Origin: a virus | Reading direction: 5' to 3' (one strand) | Virus record (IMG/VR): IMGVR_UViG_3300036835_000317 | Location: 1-42,610 of that record | Length of the DNA: 42,610 bases | In this document: piece by piece, positions 13,858 through 21,807 of the stretch | Position numbering within the stretch: the stretch's first letter is position 1 | Layout of the letters: each line of letters starts with the position of its first letter | Notes under the pieces: model-generated | What the model was told of the DNA's origin: nothing | The model's database searches: none | What the model saw: the letters and a program-made list of their open reading frames with translations, nothing else | Translations under genes and position numbers: made by a program

Positions 13858-14178
13858 ATGGCCGACGTTGTCGACTTCCTCCGATCACGGCGTCGGCGGC
13901 GGCGCGCGCACTCGATTCCGGCGCTTCGGCAGCGCGTCGCTCAGAAAGTCCTGGCACTCACGACAGCGTGTCAGCTGCACATCGTCGACCATTGGATCGA
14001 TGCCGTCCAGATCGCCCCACGGCTCCGCAGACGGCGCACCCGCCGATCGTTCGCGGTGGTGGTGCTGATGCAGTTGTTGTGTGCCTTCGACAACGACGAC
14101 GCCGAGGGGTTTCTCGAGGCGATCCGCGACGCGCGCACGGTGATCCACGGCATGGACAGCTCACAGCGGCGCCGGTGA
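13858..14178 (+). CDS. Hypothetical basic protein, 106 aa
   Basis: Not recognised. An arginine-rich start (FLRSRRRRRRAHSI) precedes helical segments and a hydrophobic stretch (SFAVVVLMQLLCAFD) that is too short and polar-flanked to be a sure membrane span. It lies 39 bp after the repressor and could be expressed in lysogens. Confidence 0.55.
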   Translation: MADVVDFLRSRRRRRRAHSIPALRQRVAQKVLALTTACQLHIVDHWIDAVQIAPRLRRRRTRRSFAVVVLMQLLCAFDNDDAEGFLEAIRDARTVIHGMDSSQRRR

Positions 14179-14246
14179 AGGCGCGACAACGCTGGTGGCG
14201 TCGTGTACGCCGCTCGACCGGCCTGCTACCCTGAAGGGGCATCCGC

Positions 14247-14263
14247 GACCGCCCCTGGCGGTC
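14247..14263 (+). other. Hairpin ahead of the GH-A-like gene
   Basis: GACCGCC-CCT-GGCGGTC forms a perfect 7-bp stem with a 3-nt loop, ending 18 bp before the ATG at 14282 and just before AAAGGAA. There is no U-tract, so it is not a standard terminator. It could modulate translation or protect the mRNA 5' end. Confidence 0.4.
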
Positions 14264-14281
14264 ACGAGAAAGGAACGCCCC

Positions 14282-15619
14282 ATGATCACGATCACGACCG
14301 ACCGTTTGATCGAGTTTCTCGCGGGCCCAGGGCTCGGGACGATTCGCACGATTTCGATGACCGAGATCGGCCGCGACGTCTACCTCGCGCCGTCGCCGAC
14401 CGCGGACGACAGCGCCGGCGTCATCATGTTGCAGATGGCGCTGGACGGGGCGACAGGGCCCCAGATTCAGGCCTGGTTGCACGACCAGCCCGAAGCGATC
14501 GCGTACCGGACCAAACCGCCGGCACCGGACGGGACCGAGTCGGGGCCGCTGGCCGTCGCGCGGCCGACGATCCGCACTGCGGAGGGGCAGTGTTGGCAAT
14601 GGCGGGGCTTCACCGATTTCCTGTTGTTCTATCGGTTCCTCTGCGGCGTCGACATCACGCCGTTTCTGGACGAACGGATCGGCCTGGGCGCGAACGTGTT
14701 GCGCGTGTTCTCGATGGTCGGGTGGGACGAATGTACGCCACCGTTCTACCCGCAGCACTTCCCGGACTACTACGGTCAGCTGGCGGTCTTCGCCGATCGC
14801 CTGGCGGCACGTGGGATCCGGTTCGAGCTGACCGTCTTTGCCGATGGCCAGATCGTGATGCCGGATGCGACCGACCGCCAACAGCATTTGCGCGCCTGCA
14901 TCGACGCGGTCCGTTCCAAGTGGAACAAGGTGATCGAGGTGGCGAACGAACCGTTCAAGAACCTGCCTGGCGGCGACGACGAAGCGATCGAGCTGGCGGC
15001 GATGGCCCAGGCGTACGACCCGAGCTGCCTGATCGCCAGCGGCGAGTACTCGTCCTGGCCGCCGGCGCCGACCGCGGTGTACGGTACGACCCATTGTGAT
15101 CGGAGCGAGGACTGGCCGCGTAAGTGCAAGGACCTGAAAGATCGCACGGACGAATCAGACGCCACGCCCTGGATCGGCGACGAACCGATGGGCGCGGCGG
15201 AACAGACCGAGCCGGGCCGCCGCGATGCGGACCCGGACGATCACGCGTGGTACGCCGCCGGCTGTCAGATGTTCGGCCCGGGCGCGACGTTCCATTGCGA
15301 AGACGGGATTCACAGCCGCACGCCGATCGGGCCGAACCAGACCGAGTGCGCGAAAGCGTTTTTCGCGGCGCTCGCCTGGATGCCGCCCGACGCGCTCTTG
15401 TGGCCGTACCAACGCGGCGACATGGGGTCCGAAGCTGGGATCGGGAACATGCCGATCCTCCACGACGACGCGCTGGAGTCGCGGTCGTACTGTAAAGGGA
15501 ACGGCTCGCAGGAATGGTGCATTCAGATTCAGACGACCCGGGCGCACGCGACCCCGCGCGACGGCTGGCGCGTCGTCAGCGAACCGCGGAAGGGGTTCGT
15601 CTACCTGGAGAAACCGTGA
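14282..15619 (+). CDS. Clan GH-A glycoside-hydrolase-like protein, 445 aa
   Basis: Residues about 115-330 read as a (beta/alpha)8 barrel like GH5/cellulase-type enzymes: GANVLRVFSMVGW (strand 2), GIRFELTVFADGQ (strand 3) and KVIEVANEPF with NEP at 222-224, the usual acid/base glutamate. The TTHCDR (269) and IGDEP (298-302) segments could supply the later strands and a nucleophile glutamate, but this is less certain. There is no signal peptide. The first about 95 residues are a separate domain. It could act in lysis, as a depolymerase, or as a lysogeny-expressed enzyme. Confidence 0.65.
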   Translation: MITITTDRLIEFLAGPGLGTIRTISMTEIGRDVYLAPSPTADDSAGVIMLQMALDGATGPQIQAWLHDQPEAIAYRTKPPAPDGTESGPLAVARPTIRTAEGQCWQWRGFTDFLLFYRFLCGVDITPFLDERIGLGANVLRVFSMVGWDECTPPFYPQHFPDYYGQLAVFADRLAARGIRFELTVFADGQIVMPDATDRQQHLRACIDAVRSKWNKVIEVANEPFKNLPGGDDEAIELAAMAQAYDPSCLIASGEYSSWPPAPTAVYGTTHCDRSEDWPRKCKDLKDRTDESDATPWIGDEPMGAAEQTEPGRRDADPDDHAWYAAGCQMFGPGATFHCEDGIHSRTPIGPNQTECAKAFFAALAWMPPDALLWPYQRGDMGSEAGIGNMPILHDDALESRSYCKGNGSQEWCIQIQTTRAHATPRDGWRVVSEPRKGFVYLEKP

Positions 15620-15759
15620 CCGCCGGCACGACGGCATACGTTCTGCTGTTGTGTTACGCGCCACGGTGGCTCGTCGCCCTGGTCCCGCGGCGCTGGCGTC
15701 GACAACAACTGCAACGGCTGGTCACGGCAGGACGGAAGGGTCCGCAATGGAAGATCTGA
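15616..15759 (+). CDS. Small membrane protein, 47 aa
   Basis: The GTG at 15616 overlaps the GH-A gene stop (GTGA). Residues 6-27 (TAYVLLLCYAPRWLVALVP) can span the membrane, and a strongly basic tail (RRWRRQQLQR) would stay in the cytoplasm. Size, topology and coupling to a putative glycosidase recall a minimal holin, but no family match is recognised. Confidence 0.55.
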   Translation: MTAGTTAYVLLLCYAPRWLVALVPRRWRRQQLQRLVTAGRKGPQWKI

Positions 15760-15947
15760 TCGTGCCGGGTTCCGTCGTCCCGGGCATTTGGCTCGATGGC
15801 CGGGGCGACGTCCATATCAACGTTGGCGAGCTGCTCGCGTGGATCGAAGTCCTCGACACGCCCGAGATGCGCGATCGGCTGACCGCGGTCCTGGACCACG
15901 AGCTCGGCCAGCTGCAGCTCCCGAATACGCGCATCGTCCGTCATTGA
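15747..15947 (+). CDS. Hypothetical protein, 66 aa
   Basis: Not recognised. The ATG at 15747 follows a GGAAGGG ribosome site and overlaps the previous gene by 13 bp. The sequence (MEDLIVPGSVVPGIWLDGRG, then helical EMRDRLTAVLDHELGQL) suggests a short strand part and one long helix. Confidence 0.6.
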   Translation: MEDLIVPGSVVPGIWLDGRGDVHINVGELLAWIEVLDTPEMRDRLTAVLDHELGQLQLPNTRIVRH

Positions 15948-15960
15948 TCGGAGGCTCTGT

Positions 15961-16236
15961 ATGGACGACGCCGCCCGCGCCCACGCGATGACCGAGGAAA
16001 TCCGCCGCCATGGCGTCGAGATGAACCTGGTGTTGCGGCCGGAATCGGTCGTGTTGCTGGTGGGGCTGCTCCAGCTGGCCGATCGGCATCCCGAGGTCGG
16101 CGACCAGGGGCGCGCGTTCATCCGCACGTTTGTCGAGGGCGCGCGCGCCTACTTTGCGACGTGTCCGACGATCCTGGCCGTGATCGCTGAAGGGGACCAC
16201 CCGATGGGCGCGCGCCCGACCGGGCCCGTGAACTGA
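15961..16236 (+). CDS. Hypothetical helical protein, 91 aa
   Basis: Not recognised. The ATG at 15961 has GGAGG in the expected place. Largely helical, with a hydrophobic middle (ESVVLLVGLLQLA) and a segment of four to five helices. It is the last gene of the rightward repressor-side operon, before the convergent junction. Confidence 0.6.
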   Translation: MDDAARAHAMTEEIRRHGVEMNLVLRPESVVLLVGLLQLADRHPEVGDQGRAFIRTFVEGARAYFATCPTILAVIAEGDHPMGARPTGPVN

Positions 16237-16291
16237 ACGACAGACCGCGCCGCGGCGGGCATGCGCCGATCGCAGTCCTTCCCCCTGCAAG

Positions 16292-16338
16292 AAAAAACCG
16301 ATCGATCGAGGCGACCACGGCCCCGCCGGGGCGCGGTG
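16292..16338 (-). terminator. Late-operon terminator (minus strand)
   Basis: Read on the minus strand, a G+C-rich stem (GCCCC-GGC-GGGGC at 16320-16332, extendable by CCAC/GTGG) is followed about 20 bases later by a six-U run (16292-16297) preceded by the CGATCGATCG palindrome. The region separates the converging late and repressor-side operons. The spacing from stem to U-run is longer than ideal, so the palindrome may be the effective stem. Confidence 0.45.
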
Positions 16339-16347
16339 GACTAGTGT

Positions 16348-16362
16348 CGCACGAGTCGTGCG
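16348..16362. repeat. Palindrome in the convergent gap
   Basis: CGCACGA-G-TCGTGCG is a 7-bp perfect inverted repeat with a single-base centre, 14 bp from the last late gene's stop. It could be a second terminator stem or a binding site. Nothing else is seen in this 139-bp gap. Confidence 0.4.
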
Positions 16363-16375
16363 GAACTGGGCCAGC

Positions 16376-16741
16376 TCAGGGCGCCGGCGCGAACCCCGCC
16401 GCGGCGGCCAGCGCATCCCAGTCGGTCGCCAGCTGCGACATCAGATCGGCATCGGTCGCGGCCGTGGTCACCTGGCCGACCTGATCGACAAAGTCAAACA
16501 GGTAGCTCGTCTCGAAGTTGATCACGTTCGGCCGAAACACGAACGACGGCAGGACCACGCTCACTTCGTTGTCGAGCTGTCGGATGACCTGGTTCGCGTA
16601 GGCGAGCCGGTTCGCGTGATTGACGGTCATCGTGTTTTCGTTCTGCACTTGCCACGCGACCGAGGACATGGCGGAGCGGACGCGGTTGCGGAAGTGGGCG
16701 TCGGCCGCCAGGGCTTGTTGCGTGAAGGCATCATTGGGCAT
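16376..16741 (-). CDS. Hypothetical late protein, 121 aa
   Basis: Not recognised. The ATG at 16741 follows AAAGGA. Mostly helical, with a conserved-looking HFRNRVRSAMSSVAWQVQNE stretch and ANQVIRQLDN. Being last in the late operon after the tail-fibre-like gene, it could be a small virion or assembly protein. Confidence 0.6.
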   Translation of the reverse strand: MPNDAFTQQALAADAHFRNRVRSAMSSVAWQVQNENTMTVNHANRLAYANQVIRQLDNEVSVVLPSFVFRPNVINFETSYLFDFVDQVGQVTTAATDADLMSQLATDWDALAAAAGFAPAP

Positions 16742-16760
16742 CGGGCGATCCTTTCGTGTC

Positions 16761-17369
16761 TTAGTAACCTTTGCGATACGCGATGACATCCCACGCGGCG
16801 GCGGCACTGTTGTAGATCAGGGTGAGGTAATCGGTTTTGCCGCTCACCGTCTGCGTCAACGCCGGAATATCGCTGCCGAAGCGCGCCCCGCTCAACGTCA
16901 GCGTGCGCGCGGCGCTGCTCGCCGTGAAGGCGACGATCAGGCTCTGGCCATCGACGCCGGCGCTCAGCGCGATCGTCCGGTCGCCGCCGGCTGCCAACCG
17001 AAACACGTTGCCATCCGCGGGATTGATGGGAACGGACGCGGCATCGGTCAACACGACGACGCGCGGCGCCGCGCTATTGGTCTGCCAGATGGGAGACGCG
17101 CCCCCGACGGACGTCAGGACCAGCCCGCTCGAGCCGGGCGGCGGCAACGGCGTCACCGCCGCGATCCCGTTCCCCAGTAGCAGATTACTCGCGGCGAGGC
17201 TAGTCTGACCGGTACCGCCGTTCGGCACGGATATCGGTAACGACACGCCGCCGGTCGCGATCGCCGCGTCGATTTGATCGTAGAGCTCTTGCTTCCAGCT
17301 GTTATTGATCACGGTGCCGGTCGTCCCGGTCCCGTCGTCGTCAATCATCGGCGTGCGCGAAATTCCCAT
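16761..17369 (-). CDS. Tail-fibre-like protein, 202 aa
   Basis: Residues 45-75 hold the phage fibre signature ISVPNGGTGQTSLAASNLLL. It is followed by beta-rich, Gly/Ala/Ser-rich sequence (LVLTSVGGASPIWQTNSAA) and a C-terminal module that may trimerise. Fibres of this type contact the host surface. It is short for a main receptor-binding protein and may be a side or tip fibre. Directly follows the tail-hub gene. Confidence 0.75.
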   Translation of the reverse strand: MGISRTPMIDDDGTGTTGTVINNSWKQELYDQIDAAIATGGVSLPISVPNGGTGQTSLAASNLLLGNGIAAVTPLPPPGSSGLVLTSVGGASPIWQTNSAAPRVVVLTDAASVPINPADGNVFRLAAGGDRTIALSAGVDGQSLIVAFTASSAARTLTLSGARFGSDIPALTQTVSGKTDYLTLIYNSAAAAWDVIAYRKGY

Positions 17370-17372
17370 GCG

Positions 17373-20318
17373 CTACTCCTGCGCGGCCTTCAGCATCCGC
17401 AGATAGTCATCGAAGGTGAACCGCACCGACGACGCGTCGAAATCGAACGTCGGCATCAGCGCCAGCTGAAAGCTGCTTTCGGTGACGTGTTGAATTAGAA
17501 AGTCGCGCCCGAAAATGCCGAAGCTATCCAGCGAGACTTCGATCGTCGCGCCGGATCGCGTGTTCAGGTCCCGTGTCGTCGCATGAATCGTGACGGCGAC
17601 GTCCTTCCGCAGATCCAACCACGCCCGCGCGCGCGTGCGCGCTTCACTGGCGCTCAGCCGATTGTCGGCGAGGTAATCCTCTTGCACGCCGTCGAACGAC
17701 GGATCCTGCACGACGGCTTTCAGGGCGGCCTGCGCGGTGACGTCATCCTCGATGACCAGCAGGTTGACCGGATCACCGCGCGCAATCGTCTGGACGATCG
17801 AGCCCGCACCCGAGCTCGGGATGCCGGTCAGCTGCGCGGCACCTGTGATCGAGGAGTTGTAGGCGATCGCGGCGGTGATCGCGCCGGGGCCCGTCGCCGG
17901 GATGCCGGTCAGCGCGTTACCGGTGATGCCGGTATACCGGACGACCTGCTGGCCATTGCCGATGACCGCCCAGCCGCCGAGTGTCCGCGCCCAGGTGGCA
18001 CTTGCCACCGGGATCACGTTCGCCCCCGCGGCGACGGTCCCTTGGCCCTGCTGCAGCCCGCTGGTGTCGGCCGTCGGCACATTGGCCCCGAGCGCGGCAT
18101 CGGCCGCCACATCGGTCCAGCTCGAGGTGACGTTGTCCGCCAGTGTCGTGAGCAGTTTCAGCTGTGCTTGATTGGCGGCGGATCGGTAGATCTTCCGCGC
18201 GGTCACTGAACCGGCGCCCACGCCGACACCAGAGACGAGCACGGTATTCGCCGTCGCGGTCGGCGTGCTCGGCGGCGACACGCCCAGTGAGTAATCGGGC
18301 GAGGTGTCGATCCACGTCGTCCAGGTGTTATTGGAAATTTCCGTTACTAGCCGCAGGCCGAAGACGCCATTGTGTTGCCGATAGAGCCGCCGCGCGGTCA
18401 CGCCGGCGGGTCCGATCGCGATGTTCGTCAGGTTATGCGTCGCGACGACGGCGATGTTTGGGGGCTGATGTCCCGAGTCTGCCGGGAGCGAACTCGTCGG
18501 GGACCATTCATAGTGCGTCGTCGTGTTGTCGGGGATCGTGTAGCGCGTCTCATAGTGACCGTCTCGACCGTAGTCCCAGTAGATTTTTCGTACCGTGACG
18601 CCATTAAGCCCGGTCGGGCCGGTCGGCAGGTCGTACACAACGTAGTGGTTCCCGTCCAGCGTCACGTCCACCGTGGGTGACAGGTTGCTTTCGGTGCCGT
18701 CGTTATAGACGAACGTGCAACCCATGCGATACGTGCCGGGCGAGAAGGACGAGCCCGACAACGATCCGCCTTGCGACACGCTAAAAGATGTTGGGGCGAC
18801 CACGTTGGTAATCGTGTAGGGGTTACTTAGCGGGCCGACCAGTGATTCACCCGCGGCCGTGATGAACGAAACGGCGTACTGATGCGTGCCGTTGGGAATA
18901 TTGCCGCCGACCGTCGTGCTCGTGTTGATCGGCGCCTGCGTCGGCGCGGACAGGTACTGGACGCCGATTGAGGCGATCGGGCTGGGCAAGCTCTCGCCGG
19001 CGGCGGTCACGAAGGTAAACGCGTACGCATGGGTTCCCGCCGGCACGTTGCCACCGGGGGCGGTCGCGAGCTGTACCGCGTTCAGGGGCGCCGCGCCAAT
19101 GCCCACTAGTGACCCGGTCCGCCCCGGGTCCACGCCCGTGTACTTGATCCGTTGCGTGTTGACCGCGATCAGGCCGGCGGCTTCGTACCAGATGGCGGTA
19201 TCGAGCGGCAGGATCGTTTCGCCGGCGACGACGCCGGTCAGCGCGGACCCGCCGCCGCCTTCCGATAAGGCGCGCGTCACGACCTGACTCAGGTCGTACT
19301 GGGCTTCGAAGCGCAACAACATCGTGTCGGTCGGCGTCAACGGCCGCGGCGGCGTGCGCCAGGTATCGGTCTCAAACACGCGCACGACCTTGTGATCGTC
19401 ACAGAGCCAGTGCAGGCCCTTCCGCTTCACGGTTTGCGTCAGACAATCGGCGAGCGGTTGCGCGGTGTACGAGATGTCATCGATCGTCAGACTTCCGATC
19501 GACGGGTCAATCCAAACCGTATAGCCGGCGGCGTAGGTGGCGACCAGCTGCTGGACGATCGTGCCGATCGTCGCGCCGATGAATCGGTCGGAGACTTCGC
19601 GGCGACTCAGCCCCCAGGTGTAGTCGATCGCGTTCACGTCGTAGACGCAGAACCGCGGCGTGCCGATGTACCGCTGACGGACGTTCAGGATCCAGCCGGC
19701 AAATTCGCGGCGGCCGTTGTTGATCGATCCGATCGTCAGGATGATCTCGTTCCCGTACTGGACCGCCGCACCATAAACCGTGAACGTCGCGGTGTTGGCG
19801 GCTTCGTTCAGGTCGTCCCCGATTGACAGCGTATCGGCGAGGATCCAGCCGGCGCCGGTCCGCGCGCACGCGAGCTGCACGCCGCCGATGCTGGCAAACA
19901 GGTGGGAGGAGGTGAAGTTGGACCGGGTCGCGCCTGAGCGGGCGATCTGCGCCAGCGCATAGGTTTGGATGGGAACGTCCGGCGGCTTGCCGCCGCCCAA
20001 CGTCGCCAATGCGCCCAGACGAACGGTGGGCGTCGCCGCGAGCAGCGTGGGCGCCCGGCCGATGTTCGCGACGGTCGAGAACGCGATCGTCGCCTGGGCG
20101 AAAAAACTAACGGGGGCCGTCAGGGCGGCGGCCGCGGCGAAGACGATGCCGGCCGTCGCCGCGATCGGCGTGCCGCTCGAGAGCGTCGCCGACGTCGAGA
20201 CGCGAACCCCCGCGATCGCGTCGAAGGTCGGGCCGGCCTGTTTGGTCGGGTCGGTCAGCTTGACGTCGTCGCGGTCCGCGAAGGCGGGGACCGCGTACAG
20301 ATAGATGCTGACAGCCAT
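17373..20318 (-). CDS. Large tail tip/hub protein with Ig-like repeats, 981 aa
   Basis: The N-terminal about 120 residues are Ala/Thr-rich and include the start AVSIYLYAVPAFADRDDVK. About 140-350 resembles a gp27/hub-type domain (AGWILADTLSIGDDLNEA, ATFTVYG, FAGWILNVRQRYI). Fibronectin/Ig-like repeats follow: GGNVPAGTHAYAFTFVTAAG, GGNIPNGTHQYAVSFITAAG and a third copy, GSSFSPGTYRMGCTFVYNDG, plus two VTAR(R/K)(L/I)YR modules. The C-terminus returns to a hub-like domain (IEVSLDSFGIFGRDFLIQHV). Likely the baseplate hub with surface-binding decoration. Confidence 0.8.
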   Translation of the reverse strand: MAVSIYLYAVPAFADRDDVKLTDPTKQAGPTFDAIAGVRVSTSATLSSGTPIAATAGIVFAAAAALTAPVSFFAQATIAFSTVANIGRAPTLLAATPTVRLGALATLGGGKPPDVPIQTYALAQIARSGATRSNFTSSHLFASIGGVQLACARTGAGWILADTLSIGDDLNEAANTATFTVYGAAVQYGNEIILTIGSINNGRREFAGWILNVRQRYIGTPRFCVYDVNAIDYTWGLSRREVSDRFIGATIGTIVQQLVATYAAGYTVWIDPSIGSLTIDDISYTAQPLADCLTQTVKRKGLHWLCDDHKVVRVFETDTWRTPPRPLTPTDTMLLRFEAQYDLSQVVTRALSEGGGGSALTGVVAGETILPLDTAIWYEAAGLIAVNTQRIKYTGVDPGRTGSLVGIGAAPLNAVQLATAPGGNVPAGTHAYAFTFVTAAGESLPSPIASIGVQYLSAPTQAPINTSTTVGGNIPNGTHQYAVSFITAAGESLVGPLSNPYTITNVVAPTSFSVSQGGSLSGSSFSPGTYRMGCTFVYNDGTESNLSPTVDVTLDGNHYVVYDLPTGPTGLNGVTVRKIYWDYGRDGHYETRYTIPDNTTTHYEWSPTSSLPADSGHQPPNIAVVATHNLTNIAIGPAGVTARRLYRQHNGVFGLRLVTEISNNTWTTWIDTSPDYSLGVSPPSTPTATANTVLVSGVGVGAGSVTARKIYRSAANQAQLKLLTTLADNVTSSWTDVAADAALGANVPTADTSGLQQGQGTVAAGANVIPVASATWARTLGGWAVIGNGQQVVRYTGITGNALTGIPATGPGAITAAIAYNSSITGAAQLTGIPSSGAGSIVQTIARGDPVNLLVIEDDVTAQAALKAVVQDPSFDGVQEDYLADNRLSASEARTRARAWLDLRKDVAVTIHATTRDLNTRSGATIEVSLDSFGIFGRDFLIQHVTESSFQLALMPTFDFDASSVRFTFDDYLRMLKAAQE

Positions 20319-20327
20319 CGTTCAGGG

Positions 20328-21368
20328 TCAGCTGCCGACCAGATTCGTCAGCGTCGTGCCGGCGACGTCCGGACTGCCCGCCTTGTAGGCGACGGCGTAG
20401 AACAGGGTCGACGTGTCGGGTACAGGGAAGGAGTAGTTGCCGGATCCATCGCTGACGACGCTTCCGAACAGCGTATCGTCGGCCTGCTTGAACAGTTTCA
20501 CGGTGCAACCCGCCAGCGGCGCGCCGGCGAGATCACGCGTGACGCCGGCGATCGTCGCCGCCGCGACGAAGAACGTGCCGCTCTGCGTGAAGGTGTGAAT
20601 CGTGTAGCCGCCGACATGGGTGATCGTGCCGCCGACCGCCGTGAGCGCGCCATCGGTGTACCGCAGGATGACAATGCCCGAGCCGCCGGCCCCACCGAGG
20701 GCCGCGGGGCTGAGATTGCCGCTGGCGCCCCCCCCGCCGTTGCCGGTATTCGGCGCCCCGTCCACGCCATTGATGGCGCTACCTTGCGTGCCGCCGTCGC
20801 CACCCTTGGCGTAAGTGACTGAGGCCCCACTGATCGAACTCGCGAGTCCCGCGCCGCCGGGGACTAGTGTCCCGGTACCGCTCGCACCTTGTACGCCGGC
20901 CGCGCCGGCGCCGCCGCCGCTGCCGCCTGGGCCGCCGCTGCCGCTCGAAGAGCGATTGACACCGCCACCGTTGCCGCTCCCGGCGACATTCGACCCAGCG
21001 ATGGCGGTCGACGGGTAGCCGAGGCCGTAGCCGCCGGCATCCCCATGCCCCCCACCTGATCCGCCACTCGTGCCCGGGTACGGCAGATTGCCTCCGGAGT
21101 CCGCGTCCCCGCCGCTTCCTCCACCGCCGCCGGGCGCATTGTGGCCGTTGAACGATGACGGGCTGCCCTGCTGGGCGGACACCGCACTGTTCGCCCCGCC
21201 GAGGCCGCCGCGCCCGACGACGACCGGAAAACTCCCGGTCGTGATCGCGTCGCTGCCTGTGACGTACCGGCCGGCGCCACCGCCACCGGCACCGCGCCCG
21301 ACGCTGGAGCCGCGTCCGCCGCCGCCCCCGCCACCGACGATCAGGTAATCAACGGTCGCCACGATCAA
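20328..21368 (-). CDS. Glycine-rich tail protein, 346 aa
   Basis: Starts VDYLIVGGGGGGGRGSSVGR; residues 10-230 are an extreme Gly/Ser/Ala-rich domain of the kind found in phage tail tips and adhesins. The C-terminal about 95 residues form a carboxypeptidase-regulatory-like beta domain (TRDLAGAPLAGCTVKLFKQA, GSVVSDGSGNYSFPV). The start is TTG 21368 (overlapping the previous stop) or GTG 21362. A surface-binding role is likely. Confidence 0.75.
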   Translation of the reverse strand: MIVATVDYLIVGGGGGGGRGSSVGRGAGGGGAGRYVTGSDAITTGSFPVVVGRGGLGGANSAVSAQQGSPSSFNGHNAPGGGGGSGGDADSGGNLPYPGTSGGSGGGHGDAGGYGLGYPSTAIAGSNVAGSGNGGGVNRSSSGSGGPGGSGGGAGAAGVQGASGTGTLVPGGAGLASSISGASVTYAKGGDGGTQGSAINGVDGAPNTGNGGGGASGNLSPAALGGAGGSGIVILRYTDGALTAVGGTITHVGGYTIHTFTQSGTFFVAAATIAGVTRDLAGAPLAGCTVKLFKQADDTLFGSVVSDGSGNYSFPVPDTSTLFYAVAYKAGSPDVAGTTLTNLVGS

Positions 21369-21805
21369 CCCACGGTGATCTGCAGCGAGCCCGGCGGGAA
21401 CGACGGCGCCGGATCACCCGCCGAAATCGTTTTGCTGGCGGTCAACGCGTCCCAGATGATCAAGTTGCCGGCCGCCGCCGCATCGAAGATGCCGAAGTGG
21501 GTGATCGTGCCCCAGTTCGCGGTCGGCGCCGGGAACGTGATCGCGACGGCGTTCTGGGTCAGGCCTCCGGTACCGCTGGAGTTGCCTGAGACTCCACCTT
21601 GGGTCGCGGTCCAGTTCGCATCGCCCGGCGCCAGGTTGACACGGGCATAGCCGCCGCCGCTCAATTCGGTGCCGCCGCCGGCGTCACTCAGCGACGCCGT
21701 GAAGAGCCCGACGTAGAGCGCCACCGGCTTGGTGAACGCGCGCGTGCGAAAGATCGCGTCAACGAGCATGTTCTCCAGATAATCCGAGGCCTGTGCAGTC
21801 CCCAT
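21365..21805 (-). CDS. Conserved phage tail protein, 146 aa
   Basis: Belongs to a common small tail-protein type: SDYLENMLVDAIFRTRAFTK, VALYVGLFTASLSDAGGG and GTELSGGGYARVNLAPGD are its recurrent blocks. Usually encoded near fibre or tip genes. It sits between the tape measure and the glycine-rich protein. Exact role unproven. Confidence 0.75.
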   Translation of the reverse strand: MGTAQASDYLENMLVDAIFRTRAFTKPVALYVGLFTASLSDAGGGTELSGGGYARVNLAPGDANWTATQGGVSGNSSGTGGLTQNAVAITFPAPTANWGTITHFGIFDAAAAGNLIIWDALTASKTISAGDPAPSFPPGSLQITVG

Positions 21806-21807
21806 AG

